Origin: Nanobdellati archaeon
GTDB taxonomy: Archaea; EX4484-52; WAPT01
NCBI GenBank assembly: GCA_015520605.1
Contig: WAPT01000016.1
Span: forward strand, 1 to 52,322
DNA: 52,322 bases
Direction: 5' to 3'
The position numbers and the translations under genes were made by a program. Below, piece by piece: positions 8,562 to 19,107 of this stretch. Numbering within the stretch: the first letter of the stretch is position 1; each line of letters opens with the position of its first letter. The notes below the pieces were generated by a model. It did not search any database. It was not told where the DNA came from and saw only the letters and a list, made by a program, of their open reading frames with translations.

Positions 8562-9884
8562 ATGAAAGGGGATACTTGCAAAGTTTACATCGAAACTTAT
8601 GGATGTGCTGTAAACAGGAGTGACAGCGAGATAATGATGGGGCTGCTGAAGAAAGCCGGATACAGAATCGTCAAGGACTGGAGAGATGCCGATATAGTTA
8701 TTATAAACACATGTATTGTAAAGCACGCGACAGTTAACAGAATGCTTTATCGGATAAAGTTCTTTACCGAGAATTTCAATCCCCATCGTGTCATAGTCGC
8801 TGGCTGCATCTCCAAACCCTTCGGCAAAAAGGTGAAGGAAATAAACCCTCACGCCTCCCTGCTCGGCACTGATGTCATCAGCAGGGTGATTGATGCTGTC
8901 AAAGCTGTGCTATCCGGTAGGAGGGTTGAGCTAATTGAGGGCGAGGATGTAAAGACGGGAATGCCGAGAGAAAGGATCAACAAGAACATAGCAATAGTGC
9001 AGATAAGCTCTGGGTGCCTCGGTAACTGTGCTTTCTGCGCTACGAGATTTGCCAGAGGAAAGCTGAGAAGTTACCCGCCAGAAGATGTGGTGGAGGATGT
9101 AAGGGAAGCTGTAAACAGCGGTTGTAGAGAGATCTGGCTCACAAGTCAGGATAATGGATGCTACGGTCTGGATATTGGCACGAACCTTGCAGAACTTCTG
9201 GAAAAAATAACAAAAAAAGTAAAAGGCTACTACATGATACGAGTAGGAATGATGAATCCGCATTTTGCGAGACATATCCTCAATGATCTCCTCCGTGCCT
9301 ACCGTTCCAGAAAGATTTATAAGTTCATACATCTACCTGTGCAGTCCGGATCGAACAAGGTGCTCAGAATAATGAAGAGACAGCACACCGTTGAGGATTT
9401 TGTGGAGGTTGTTGAAGCTTTTAGGAAAGTTTTTCCTCGCGTTTCGGTCTGGACTGATGTAATTGTGGGCCATCCGGGAGAGGGGGAAGAAGACTTCATA
9501 CAAACTCTCGAACTGATGAAAAAGGTCAAGCCTGACTTCATAAATGTGTCAAGGTTTTCAAGTCACGGAATAACCGAAGCAAGTAAAATGCTCCAGCCGC
9601 CCAGTCAGATCAAGAAAGAAAGGAGCAGGAAGATGTCCAAACTCATGAAGCAACTCTCCTATATGAAAAACAGCGAATGGTTTGGATGGCGGGGTGTCGT
9701 GCTTGTAACGGATTACGACGAGAGCAAGAGGAACTGGATAGGGCACAATTATACTTATAAGCAGGTAATAATAAAGGATGAGAACAGAAGTCTTAAACTG
9801 GACGGAAAGTTCGTTAGAGTTAAGATTGTTGATTTCGGACACGCGCATCTGGAGGGAAAGGTACTGGAGGTGGATAGCAAATGA
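8562..9884 (+). CDS. tRNA methylthiotransferase, MtaB/CDKAL1-like radical SAM protein
   Basis: YIETYGCAVNRSDSEIM, SSGCLGNCAFCATRFARGKLRSYP (CxxxCxxC), HLPVQSGSNKVLRIMKR, C-terminal TRAM-like segment. Confidence 0.93.
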   Translation: MKGDTCKVYIETYGCAVNRSDSEIMMGLLKKAGYRIVKDWRDADIVIINTCIVKHATVNRMLYRIKFFTENFNPHRVIVAGCISKPFGKKVKEINPHASLLGTDVISRVIDAVKAVLSGRRVELIEGEDVKTGMPRERINKNIAIVQISSGCLGNCAFCATRFARGKLRSYPPEDVVEDVREAVNSGCREIWLTSQDNGCYGLDIGTNLAELLEKITKKVKGYYMIRVGMMNPHFARHILNDLLRAYRSRKIYKFIHLPVQSGSNKVLRIMKRQHTVEDFVEVVEAFRKVFPRVSVWTDVIVGHPGEGEEDFIQTLELMKKVKPDFINVSRFSSHGITEASKMLQPPSQIKKERSRKMSKLMKQLSYMKNSEWFGWRGVVLVTDYDESKRNWIGHNYTYKQVIIKDENRSLKLDGKFVRVKIVDFGHAHLEGKVLEVDSK

Positions 9885-10279
9885 GCACGAATTCATGTAT
9901 CTTCTGTAATATATTGAGGGAGAAAAGAGACAACATCGTTCTTTCCAACAAGCACTGTTTTGCTATGTTTGATGGATATCCAGTTTCTAAAGGACACATA
10001 CTAATAATACCAAAAAGGCATGTCTCTTCTTTTTTCCAGCTGGAGTTGGATGAGGTTGTGGACGCTTACTTACTTCTTCAAGAAGCCAAAAAACTTCTGG
10101 ATAAAAAGTTTAAGCCCGCTGGCTACAACATCGGAGTTAACATTGGAAGTGCTGCAGGTCAGACAGTTTGGCATGTACATATACATTTGATCCCTCGTTA
10201 CAAAGGGGATGTTGAGAACCCCACCGGCGGAATAAGGAACATCTTCCCTGATAAAGGCGATTACACTAAAATATTGTAA
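9881..10279 (+). CDS. HIT family protein
   Basis: FCNILRE...GHILIIPKRHVSSF...GQTVWHVHIHLIPRYKGD (HxHxH); ATGA overlap with the preceding gene. Confidence 0.94.
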   Translation: MSTNSCIFCNILREKRDNIVLSNKHCFAMFDGYPVSKGHILIIPKRHVSSFFQLELDEVVDAYLLLQEAKKLLDKKFKPAGYNIGVNIGSAAGQTVWHVHIHLIPRYKGDVENPTGGIRNIFPDKGDYTKIL

Positions 10280-10303
10280 GAGCGAGTCGGTTCATTCTCG
10301 CTC
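10280..10303. terminator. Inverted repeat GAGCGAG...CTCGCTC between convergent genes
   Basis: 7-bp stem spanning the convergent gene ends. Confidence 0.35.
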
Positions 10304-11248
10304 GAACTGAGGTAGATTAGATATCCACTCCTCAAGTCTCTCAAGCACATCCTTAACAGTCTGCTGTTGCAAATAGTTAGTAATACCCTCCTCCGCTAGC
10401 ATACTCTCAGAAAGGGGCAAAGCCACACCATCAACAGTCTTTGCGTCCTTCATGTGAAGGGAAAATGGGCACCTCGCAAGCTTTCCGCCTGGCGTCTGGC
10501 TCGGGTCTATCACTATTCTTCCTTCTCCTTTTTCGTGCCCTCCAATGATCGGCACGTCAGTCTCCTTTCTGACCCTTGCTATAAGCCTGTTCAGGATGTT
10601 AAACAGAGAAGGTGTGGTTCTTGAGTAGCTGAGGTATTTTTCATAAAAGGAGTGGTTAAGTCTCTTCTTCGGAAATATGTAAATGTGGAAGGATGAACCG
10701 GTCCACATAACAAACGTTGTAAAATCACCCACAAGGCCTCTGAAGTTTTCATCTTCCTTTATCGCAACCAGCAAAGCCTGAGTAACTCGCCTTGCCTGCT
10801 CTGTGGTGATTCCTTTACCTCTATCTATATCTATGAATATCCTCTCTATTGGTCTATCCTTCCCCTCTCCGTTTGTAGCATAAAAATAGTCGGCCAGCTT
10901 TCTTGGTGGAAAGTACTCCCATGCCTTGCGCTGCACATCATTAAGCCTGTGCTTTACCTCTCCGAGATGGTGTGCTCTAAGCCTGAAAAACCCCTCCCAG
11001 CTTTCAGCCAGAGAAGCGATCTCGCTAACAAAAAACTGCGGGAGCTTGCTCCCTCTCTTTATTATCATCGGGCCTCCAGGTATCCAGATCCTGGATGCGA
11101 GCTCCTTACCCTTCAGAAAACTGAACAGGTACGAGGATACCGCTGAATAGTATGGCAGCACATCGAGGAAATCAAAGGGTTTGAGCGGATCCTTACTACT
11201 TCTCAAAAAATTGAGAAGCTCAAAACTATTGGGGCTTTCACTTTCCAT
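10292..11248 (-). CDS. Archaeo-eukaryotic primase (AEP)-like protein; start chosen at MESESPN (ORF track 10292..11383)
   Basis: IFIDIDRG (DxD), GSSFHIYIFPK (sxH), RIVIDPSQTPGGKLARCPFSLHMK. Confidence 0.7.
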   Translation of the reverse strand: MESESPNSFELLNFLRSSKDPLKPFDFLDVLPYYSAVSSYLFSFLKGKELASRIWIPGGPMIIKRGSKLPQFFVSEIASLAESWEGFFRLRAHHLGEVKHRLNDVQRKAWEYFPPRKLADYFYATNGEGKDRPIERIFIDIDRGKGITTEQARRVTQALLVAIKEDENFRGLVGDFTTFVMWTGSSFHIYIFPKKRLNHSFYEKYLSYSRTTPSLFNILNRLIARVRKETDVPIIGGHEKGEGRIVIDPSQTPGGKLARCPFSLHMKDAKTVDGVALPLSESMLAEEGITNYLQQQTVKDVLERLEEWISNLPQFERE

Positions 11249-11529
11249 ACCATTCAAGCTGTGAACACACATATATATTTTAATTGTGCCAAGAGGAAAA
11301 GTAAGAATGATGGGGTAAGAAGCATACTTTAACTCTCTGCTGACATGCGGAGCGCTTCCCTTCTCGTTCCCTGCAGGAGTCAATTTCCAGATTTATTTTT
11401 CCCGCGAAGAGCACTGCAGAGCTCAGGCCTGTTGATGCTTTGAAGTATGAGCGATTTTCGAAAAGAGCAGGAATCAGCTCTTGAAGTTCTAACAATCCGC
11501 ATAAAAACTTTATCAGCCTAAATAGGAGT

Positions 11530-12477
11530 ATGGTATTATTCAAAAAGAAGAGGCGCAGTCTTCTGGAAATAAAGAAGCTTCGGTTTGGGTATAAGGAAAG
11601 ATCTGTGCTCAAAGGAGTTGACCTCTCCATAAAAGCCGGTAGGATCCTTGCTCTTGTTGGACCGAGTGGCTCTGGCAAAAGTACTCTGCTCAAGATCATG
11701 GCCGGAGAGCTCAGAAAATCCGAAGGGAGGATAATCAGAAAAAGAAAAGGTCTGATATCGCATGCAAAAATAGCATACGTTCCTCAAGAAATTGCTTTAC
11801 TACCAAACCTCACGCTGGAAGAAAACATAATCATTTTTGGAAACATTTTCGGTGTGAGCAGCAAGAAAGCGATAATGAAAGGTAGAAAGCTTGCTTCTTC
11901 ACTTGAAATGGAAGACAGACTGAACGGAAAGGTCAGCACGTTTTCCGGCGGGCAGAAGGTGAGAGCAAACATTATCTGCTCTCTTCTTCACGACCCAGAT
12001 ATCTTGCTGCTGGATGAGCCTTTCACCGGATTGGACTTCGGGAACAGAATGCTTCTCTGGAAGTTTTTAATGGGGTTAAAGCGGGCCAGAAAGGCTGTGT
12101 TGCTCACAACTCACAATCTGGAAGAAGCTGGAAAGTTCTGTGATGAAATTGCCATCCTTAAGGATGGGAAGATAATTGTGAGGGGTGATGAGGATAGAAT
12201 AAGGCGAGTTTTGAAAGCAAGGATATGGGTGGAAATGGAAATAAAGAATGTCTCTAACATGTCGAAACTGATACCCAAGATTAAGAAAATATGTGAGAAA
12301 AACGAAATATTTCTTGTGGAGTATCCAACGTTGAAGAGGCTTGCTTTCATGATGGAGAACGAAGAGAAGATAAGTTTGATTGAAGCTCTGCTAAGAAAAG
12401 ATGGTGTGAGGTTTAAGGTGGTCGAACTTAAGACACCAACGCTGGACGAAACGTTTCTTAAGGTGAGTGCTGCATGA
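11530..12477 (+). CDS. ABC transporter ATP-binding protein
   Basis: Walker A GPSGSGKST, signature FSGGQ, Walker B ILLLDEP. Confidence 0.95.
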   Translation: MVLFKKKRRSLLEIKKLRFGYKERSVLKGVDLSIKAGRILALVGPSGSGKSTLLKIMAGELRKSEGRIIRKRKGLISHAKIAYVPQEIALLPNLTLEENIIIFGNIFGVSSKKAIMKGRKLASSLEMEDRLNGKVSTFSGGQKVRANIICSLLHDPDILLLDEPFTGLDFGNRMLLWKFLMGLKRARKAVLLTTHNLEEAGKFCDEIAILKDGKIIVRGDEDRIRRVLKARIWVEMEIKNVSNMSKLIPKIKKICEKNEIFLVEYPTLKRLAFMMENEEKISLIEALLRKDGVRFKVVELKTPTLDETFLKVSAA

Positions 12478-13718
12478 TCATTCACAGAATTGCGGGACTT
12501 CTGAAAAAGGACTGGAAACTTTTGATGGCGAACAAAAGCTATTTCATACTTGCGATAATTTTACCAATGCTCGTCGGAGCAGTGTTTGTTCTGGCTCTAC
12601 ATTACTCCCCAAAAAATGTGAGAGTAGGAGTGTGCGGCAATGTGACCTTGCCCCTGAACGGGATGGGTGGTGATGTGATTCTCATCCCGCTAAATCCCGA
12701 AGGTTCGAACTGCACCGCCGTCATGCTGGAAAATGTCAGAAGCGGGAGGGTAAATGTTGGTATCGTGTTTCCGCAGGATTTTGAGGAGAAAATTAAGAGG
12801 TACAAGAGAGCCAAGATCGTGCTGGTTGTGGATAACACCAAGCCCGCCATGAGAAGTCTTGCAGAAAATCTTGCTGAAAAAATGGTGGAAGGATATGCAT
12901 ACCATCTGAGGTCTTCCCTGAAGGAGAATATGAAGCAGAAAATAAACCTGCTGAAAAGCGCGCTGATCATTCTGCAGTCCGTAACCACTTCCGCGCCATA
13001 CGGAAGCTTGCTTTCCCATACCATAGAGCTCGTGATGGAAAGGTTTGATGACCTGCAGAATCTGGACCTTGAGTTTTTTGTGAGACCGGCCAAGGTGGTT
13101 GTCCTTTACACTAATCCCGACCTTAACGAGCTGGGTTCTGTGTTCATCTACACATTCCCTGTGGTGGCGTTCTTTAGCATATCCATGCTTGCTGCGGTTG
13201 GTGTGATTTTCGAGAGAAAGAACGGTTTTTTCAGCAGGATGGCATCGGCATCCATACCTTACCCCCTCTATCTGCTCAGCAAGCTCGTGATTTTTGGCGT
13301 GCTGGCGCTTATCCAGTTCCTCACCCTCCTTTTTCTCTTCATCTCAGGAGGCGGGAGGTATCCGCTAAACCTGAGCTCCGTTCTCCCGACACTTGAAGCT
13401 CTCCTCATAATCTCCTCGCTTTATGCTTTGATTGGAGTTATTATTGGGAATCTCGCAAGGGAGAGTGGAGAAGCAATATTGATATGCCTTGTGCTCGCGC
13501 TCCCCATGACTTTCTTAACACAACTTTTCTATCCCGTCGACCTTCTGCCGGGAAAGATTGCAAACTTTATCAGCTTAATGCCGGTAAACTACGGTGGGAA
13601 GTTACTGAAAGCGGGAATGCTCAGCACAGAATCTGTGCTGACATGGTCGGGGCTCACCAATATCGCTGTGATGGCGCTCCTCGCACATATCTCTTATATG
13701 GTGAGTGGTAAAAAGTGA
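12474..13718 (+). CDS. ABC-2 type transporter permease
   Basis: Multiple TM segments, ABC-2 C-terminal architecture, overlaps the ATPase gene. Confidence 0.9.
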   Translation: MIIHRIAGLLKKDWKLLMANKSYFILAIILPMLVGAVFVLALHYSPKNVRVGVCGNVTLPLNGMGGDVILIPLNPEGSNCTAVMLENVRSGRVNVGIVFPQDFEEKIKRYKRAKIVLVVDNTKPAMRSLAENLAEKMVEGYAYHLRSSLKENMKQKINLLKSALIILQSVTTSAPYGSLLSHTIELVMERFDDLQNLDLEFFVRPAKVVVLYTNPDLNELGSVFIYTFPVVAFFSISMLAAVGVIFERKNGFFSRMASASIPYPLYLLSKLVIFGVLALIQFLTLLFLFISGGGRYPLNLSSVLPTLEALLIISSLYALIGVIIGNLARESGEAILICLVLALPMTFLTQLFYPVDLLPGKIANFISLMPVNYGGKLLKAGMLSTESVLTWSGLTNIAVMALLAHISYMVSGKK

Positions 13719-13735
13719 GAACGTGAGGGTTTAAC

Positions 13736-14365
13736 ATGATAAGAACGGCTGTTCCACCAAAAAGAGATGTGACGCTGATCATAGAGCATCTGGAAGAAAA
13801 GTTAACGGAATGGCTTCTGCTCGAATACAGAAACGCGAGCAAGTGGTGGAACGGTAGAGTGATATATACCAATGTGAGGAGCGAGGAGGATGTCACCACC
13901 CTTAAACCTCTGGGTGAGGTCAGGAGGGAGAGATTCTTGGAGGTGGTGGGAAAGGACGATGCCACAATAATCCTCGACCCAATGGCGAAGGAGACATTAA
14001 GACCGGAGGACTTTAACGGTGTCAGATGGGTTGTTATCGGTGGGATATGTGGTGATGTCGAATTTGATGGGAGAACTTCGAGGCTGATAAGCTCAACCTC
14101 GATGGAAATGCTGAGAAATATAAGGCTCAGAAACCTCGGAAAAGTTCATTTCCCGATAGATCAAGCCGCAGTTGTTGCAAGGCTTATCATGGAGGGAAAG
14201 AGACTGGATGAAATAGATGTTAGAGTGGGTGTTGAAATTGTGCTTGAGGAGGGCACAAGCTTCAGGAGGGTTGTTGAGCTACCTTACGGTTACGTTGTTC
14301 TTGATGGCAAGATTCAGTTTGCCGATGGTTTTGTTGAGTTCCTTAAAAGAGGGTGGGATCTGTGA
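13736..14365 (+). CDS. SPOUT-type methyltransferase, DUF431/Sfm1-like
   Basis: LIIEHLEEKLTEWLLLEY...ILDPMAKETL...WVVIGGICGD...SMEMLRNIRLRNLG...DQAAVVARLI. Confidence 0.75.
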   Translation: MIRTAVPPKRDVTLIIEHLEEKLTEWLLLEYRNASKWWNGRVIYTNVRSEEDVTTLKPLGEVRRERFLEVVGKDDATIILDPMAKETLRPEDFNGVRWVVIGGICGDVEFDGRTSRLISSTSMEMLRNIRLRNLGKVHFPIDQAAVVARLIMEGKRLDEIDVRVGVEIVLEEGTSFRRVVELPYGYVVLDGKIQFADGFVEFLKRGWDL

Positions 14366-14916
14366 AGGATTTCAGGATTGCCATTACGGGAAGGCCGGGA
14401 GTTGGAAAAACAACCCTGGTTAAGCGGTGTGCTGAACTGCTGAGGGAAATGGGTGTGAGAGCTGCCGGCTTCTATACCGAAGAGGTCAGAAATAAGAATG
14501 GTGTGAGAGAGGGTTTCGTCGTTGTGGATGTAGTCTCTCGGTACACATTCGAGCTTGCTAGGAGCATGGAGAGCTTTCGTTACAGCCAGGCTCTTCCGCA
14601 TGTTGGAAGGTATGCGGTGTTTGTTCGAGAGTTTGAGAACTACATCGAAACTCTGGAACGAGAGATGCGGAATGCTGATGTAATGGTCATAGATGAAGTG
14701 GGGCCAATGGAGCTTCTCAGCCGCCGGTTCATTCAGGTTATGGAAAGAATTATTGCGAAGCCACGCTGGATTGTGACTCACCATATTAGGGTGAAGCACC
14801 CCGTCATAAAAAAGCTTGAAGCTCATTCAACCCTTAAGGTTAAGCTAACCACAACAAACAGAGACGCTGAAAGGGAACGTGTGCTCAAACTGCTCCGAGA
14901 AGCTTTAAAAGAATAG
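14353..14916 (+). CDS. THEP1-type nucleoside-triphosphatase
   Basis: GRPGVGKTTLVKR...GFYTEEVR...VMVIDEVGPMELLS. Confidence 0.92.
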   Translation: MGSVKDFRIAITGRPGVGKTTLVKRCAELLREMGVRAAGFYTEEVRNKNGVREGFVVVDVVSRYTFELARSMESFRYSQALPHVGRYAVFVREFENYIETLEREMRNADVMVIDEVGPMELLSRRFIQVMERIIAKPRWIVTHHIRVKHPVIKKLEAHSTLKVKLTTTNRDAERERVLKLLREALKE

Positions 14917-16315
14917 CTCCTATTCCGAGAAAGCTCAGGAATCCGAAAACGTCCGTAAAGGTTGTGAGTATAACCGTGGATGAGGATGCGGGGTCACTTC
15001 CCATTCTCTTCAGGAGGAGAGGTATCGTAGCTCCAGCAAACGCAGCGACCATCATGTTTATGAACATCGCCAGAACAAGCGCAATAGCTATGACCATGCT
15101 TCCTTTCCAGAGGACTGCAAACATGGCAGCTATGATTCCCACAATTAAACCGTTTATGGCAGCAACAATCACCTCCTTTTTTATTACCCTGAAAAAGTCA
15201 GATGGTGTGATCTCCCCCAAGGCGAGCGACCTCACCACTATGGCCATGGTTTGTGTGGTCGCATTACCACCTTCTCCAGCAACGATAGGCATGAAGATGG
15301 CAAGAAGCACAAAGGTCTTGAGCACATCCTCGAAGAGGTTTACAACACTCGCGGCAAGAAACGCTGTGAAAAGATTTATCATTAGCCAAGGTGTCCTGTT
15401 TCTAAGGGCTTTTATAATGGGATCGAACACCCTCTCTTCCCTTTCAAGAGAGAACATCTTGAAGAGGTCCTCAGCGTGCTCTTCCTCCATTATCTTGAGC
15501 GCTTCATCGATTGTTATAACACCAACAAGCTTGTTGTTCTCAATTACTGGGATTGACATGCATCTGTGTTTTCTAAAGAGATTTACCACCTCCTCCCTGT
15601 CTGTTGTCACACTCACCACAGGCTTTGCGTGAGTCATCACGTCCCTAATCCTCGCTGAGGGTTCGGCCGTGACGAGTTTTTCCAACTCAGCTCTTCCAAG
15701 CAGCCTTCCAGCTTCATCAATCACGAATACTTCCTTCGTGTAGGTTGCTGGAGACGCCTTCTTTATCCTGTCCAGCACGTTTTGAACACTCTCTTCCGGA
15801 CATGCTACAACTATCTCCTTCTGCATTATACCTCCAGCGACCTCCTTCGAATAGCGCAACTGCTTCACTATATGCCTCTTCTTTCTTTCGGGGAGGTAAG
15901 AGAGCACAGTATCTATGCGCCTCTCGGATTTCAGGGAGCGCAGAATTCTGCATGCATCATCTGAAGCGAGGTGCCTTACGATATCAGCAATATCTTTATC
16001 GGAGAGTGTTAAGAGCAGTTCCCTCCTCTCCTCCTCGCTGAGAAGCAGCAGCACATCCGCGCGGCTTTTGCTGTCAAGCAACTGAAAAATTTTAGCTTTT
16101 CTTTCCGGACCAACTCTTCTGAGTATGTGCACTATCTCGGACGGGCTCATCTTTGAAAGCAGGACTTCCGCTTCTTTTCTGAGACCTTTCTCCAACAGGT
16201 AAATTATTCTGGGTAGTATGGCACTCATCAAAAGTATTCTCTTCAAGCTTCCATATAATATTTTGGGTAGAAATGTTGGAAAAGGACGTTTTTCGATCGG
16301 AACATAAGGAACCAT
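14885..16315 (-). CDS. mgtE: MgtE-family magnesium transporter
   Basis: MgtE N domain, two CBS domains, AGEGGNATTQTMAIVVRSLALGEI; start likely at an internal Met. Confidence 0.93.
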   Translation of the reverse strand: MVPYVPIEKRPFPTFLPKILYGSLKRILLMSAILPRIIYLLEKGLRKEAEVLLSKMSPSEIVHILRRVGPERKAKIFQLLDSKSRADVLLLLSEEERRELLLTLSDKDIADIVRHLASDDACRILRSLKSERRIDTVLSYLPERKKRHIVKQLRYSKEVAGGIMQKEIVVACPEESVQNVLDRIKKASPATYTKEVFVIDEAGRLLGRAELEKLVTAEPSARIRDVMTHAKPVVSVTTDREEVVNLFRKHRCMSIPVIENNKLVGVITIDEALKIMEEEHAEDLFKMFSLEREERVFDPIIKALRNRTPWLMINLFTAFLAASVVNLFEDVLKTFVLLAIFMPIVAGEGGNATTQTMAIVVRSLALGEITPSDFFRVIKKEVIVAAINGLIVGIIAAMFAVLWKGSMVIAIALVLAMFINMMVAAFAGATIPLLLKRMGSDPASSSTVILTTFTDVFGFLSFLGIGAILLKLLGAV

Positions 16316-16469
16316 AAGGAATGTCTTCGGACAGCTTAGATCAACACGCGTAAATTCCTGAATTGAATCGACATTCTACAAAAAATTCGACAAAAAACGA
16401 TAGAAAATTTTTTAAATTTTTATACAGGATGTTTTAAAAAATATCGAAAGTTTTAAAAAGTTTTCCCGG

Positions 16470-17474
16470 GTGGTGCTCGTGGTCGAAAAGCTCAGATGCC
16501 CCGAATGTGGCGGGGAGGAATTCATAGAGGATGAGAGCAGAGGAGAGCTCGTCTGTAAGAAGTGTGGATACGTTCTGGAAGAGGAGTATATAGACACAAG
16601 TCCTGAGTGGAGGGCTTTTGATTCCGAGCAGCAGGCAACAAGAACAAGAACGGGAGCTCCAATAACCTTTACAAAGCATGATAAGGGAATAAGCACCGAA
16701 ATAGGGATAAGCTCTGCTGAACTTTACAAAGTACCCGCAAGAAAGAGAGCCCAATATTATAGAATGATAAAATGGAATAAGAGACTTACCAAATCCAAGG
16801 ATAGAAACCTTTCCTACTCGCTCTCTGAGCTGGCAAGACAGATAAGCTACCTCGGCCTGCCAAAGTCTGTGCACGAAGAGGTAGCAAGGCTTTACGAGAA
16901 AGCTGTAGATATGGGACTCGTGAGAGGCAGGAGCATGGAGAGCATAATCACAGCTCTCATATATGCTGTTGCGAGGGAAAAAGGCACTCCAAGAACCCTC
17001 TCTGAGCTGAGTGCAGCTTCCGGAATCGAGAAAAGGGAGATAGGGAGAGCCTACAGGTACATAGCGAGGGCCCTCGGAATAAAGATCCTGCCTGCGAAAC
17101 CCGAAGACTACATACCCCGATTCGCATCACTTCTTGGTCTCAGCGGTAGGGTACAGGCGAGAGCGAGAGAGATCCTGAAAAAGGCTCTTGACGAGGATAT
17201 AGTATCCGGTAAGGGTCCAACCGGCATTGCGGCTGCGGCTCTTTACATAGCCGCAGTACTCGAAGGAGAAAAGAGAACCCAGAGGGATATTGCTGACATA
17301 GTCGGCGTTACGGAAGTTACGATCAGAAACAGGTACAAAGACCTTGTGGAGAAGCTGGGTATAGAAGAGGAAGTTGAGAAGAAAGCACAGGAAGCCGCGA
17401 AGTCCGAGGAGGAAAAGGAGACAAAGAAAGCACAGGAAAAGGAGGGAGAGAAAAAAAAGATCGTGCTGGAGTGA
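16470..17474 (+). CDS. tfb: Transcription initiation factor IIB (TFB)
   Basis: Zn ribbon CPECGGEEFIEDESRGELVCKKCGYVLEE and two cyclin-like repeats. Confidence 0.97.
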   Translation: MVLVVEKLRCPECGGEEFIEDESRGELVCKKCGYVLEEEYIDTSPEWRAFDSEQQATRTRTGAPITFTKHDKGISTEIGISSAELYKVPARKRAQYYRMIKWNKRLTKSKDRNLSYSLSELARQISYLGLPKSVHEEVARLYEKAVDMGLVRGRSMESIITALIYAVAREKGTPRTLSELSAASGIEKREIGRAYRYIARALGIKILPAKPEDYIPRFASLLGLSGRVQARAREILKKALDEDIVSGKGPTGIAAAALYIAAVLEGEKRTQRDIADIVGVTEVTIRNRYKDLVEKLGIEEEVEKKAQEAAKSEEEKETKKAQEKEGEKKKIVLE

Positions 17475-17479
17475 AGAAA

Positions 17480-18685
17480 CTAGCCCTTTTTCTTTACATT
17501 TTCATTTTTCCTGCTCACCTCTACTATCTCATCAATCCTTGCAGTGGTTCTTATCGCTGTGGGCTTCAAATGGGTTCTTGACGCATCATGACCGTGGTCT
17601 TTAAGTGCCTCAATTAACCACTCTACCCGAGGAGGAAATTTCAACTTCCACTTCTTGCACACAAAATGGATATCGTAAATGAGGCCCTTCTTAACCCTTG
17701 CTTCCTCCTGCAGGAGATTGATGACCTTTACGCTTTTATCACTCAACCATCCAACCTCTTTCTCAATCTTTCTAGCCATACTTTTACAAAACCCCTCATT
17801 CAAGAGTTCTCCTGTCCAGAGAGGGCCGACATTCTTAACTTTTTCACTTCCGCAGACCTCGCACCTCGAGGTCTTTTCCTCAGCGAGCTCCCTATGGCCG
17901 CAATTCTCGCAGACGGAAAGATATCCAAGACGGTTCAGGAGAATCCTATCAACCTCTCTCAGGTTTCTTTTCACGACACCCTGCACCCTTAAGAAATGTT
18001 CCTTACCGAAACAGACAACAGGCAGGAAAGCTTTCTCGTGTTTAGCGAATATTCTGATTATGTAGGCCGCGAGTATTCTAAGGCCTGCTTCGTACATACC
18101 ATCGTATCTGTAAGATGTTGCAAGGTATTTCCTGTAGCATACAATGGGATAGGTACCGCATAGCGGTGCTGTGTCCGTTGCGGTGACGCCCAGCATGGAG
18201 AGCTTTGCCATCGCTTCTGCTGCGCAGTCTATATACTTAGAGGGAGAACCGAAAGGGTCTATGTCCACAACATCACACTTGTTTCTCAGCCGGATCATGG
18301 CCACTCTCGCGTCTTCCATCATCAGCTCAACTCTGCTTTCGGCTATACCATTCAGCCCGAGATTGTGCCTTACACAATCCAAGGCTTTGGGATTCAGATC
18401 GTTGAACACAACTCTGCCGACATGAGATCCGCACTCAAGAAGATAGCGCAGTCCTCTTATCCCGGAAGCTGCAAAGGCATCGAGCACAAACCCCCCCTTT
18501 ATGTTGTAATTCTCCAGAAAGACAAGCGCGGATAACACACTTAGATCCCTACAGACCCGCATGCGAGGATTGTAAAACACATCATCGCTCTTGCACACCC
18601 TCCCGGCCGGAACCTCGATCTTTGCAAGTCCCTCCACTACTGAAACTCCATCCCCGGGTGATTCCGACATAGATCGAAGTATCAT
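17480..18685 (-). CDS. trm1: tRNA (guanine26-N2/N2-N2) dimethyltransferase
   Basis: NPRMRVCRDLSVL, VDIDPFGSPSKYIDCA, TDTAPLCGTYP, CxxC...CxxC ribbon. Confidence 0.96.
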   Translation of the reverse strand: MILRSMSESPGDGVSVVEGLAKIEVPAGRVCKSDDVFYNPRMRVCRDLSVLSALVFLENYNIKGGFVLDAFAASGIRGLRYLLECGSHVGRVVFNDLNPKALDCVRHNLGLNGIAESRVELMMEDARVAMIRLRNKCDVVDIDPFGSPSKYIDCAAEAMAKLSMLGVTATDTAPLCGTYPIVCYRKYLATSYRYDGMYEAGLRILAAYIIRIFAKHEKAFLPVVCFGKEHFLRVQGVVKRNLREVDRILLNRLGYLSVCENCGHRELAEEKTSRCEVCGSEKVKNVGPLWTGELLNEGFCKSMARKIEKEVGWLSDKSVKVINLLQEEARVKKGLIYDIHFVCKKWKLKFPPRVEWLIEALKDHGHDASRTHLKPTAIRTTARIDEIVEVSRKNENVKKKG

Positions 18686-18714
18686 TCAAAAATTTTTTAA
18701 TTTACCATATCGAA

Positions 18715-19107
18715 ATGAACCGTATCATGAAAAAAGAATATGTGGAGAGGATTTTGTTTATTCTGAATAAGCTCAGAAATGATGAAAGACTGATAGTAGT
18801 TGAGGGATCAACTGATAGAGCGAGTCTGGAAAGACTTGGTATCAGTTCAGACAGAATAGTTGAGGTTAGCAAGAAAGCTGTATTTGAGCTGGAGGAAATA
18901 TTTGAGAAGAGAAAAGCCTCGAGCGTGATAAGCTTCCTTGATGGTGATAGAGCCGGCAGGGCTCTGCTCAAAAAGATGAAAAGTCTGTTCCAGCACATTG
19001 AGTTTGACGAGAGCTACTCATCCTACCTTTATGCAACACTTCGAGTCAGTTTCGCCGCCGACTTGGCAGGGATAATTGAAAGAATGATCACCTCTCACCA
19101 CTATTGA
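18715..19107 (+). CDS. Small Toprim-domain protein
   Basis: LIVVEGSTDRASLERLG...VISFLDGDRAGRAL. Confidence 0.8.
   Translation: MNRIMKKEYVERILFILNKLRNDERLIVVEGSTDRASLERLGISSDRIVEVSKKAVFELEEIFEKRKASSVISFLDGDRAGRALLKKMKSLFQHIEFDESYSSYLYATLRVSFAADLAGIIERMITSHHY

Noticed and set aside
14964-15632. 222-aa plus-strand ORF
   Set aside because: Antisense to the well-supported MgtE gene; low-complexity Ser/Thr composition typical of a shadow ORF.
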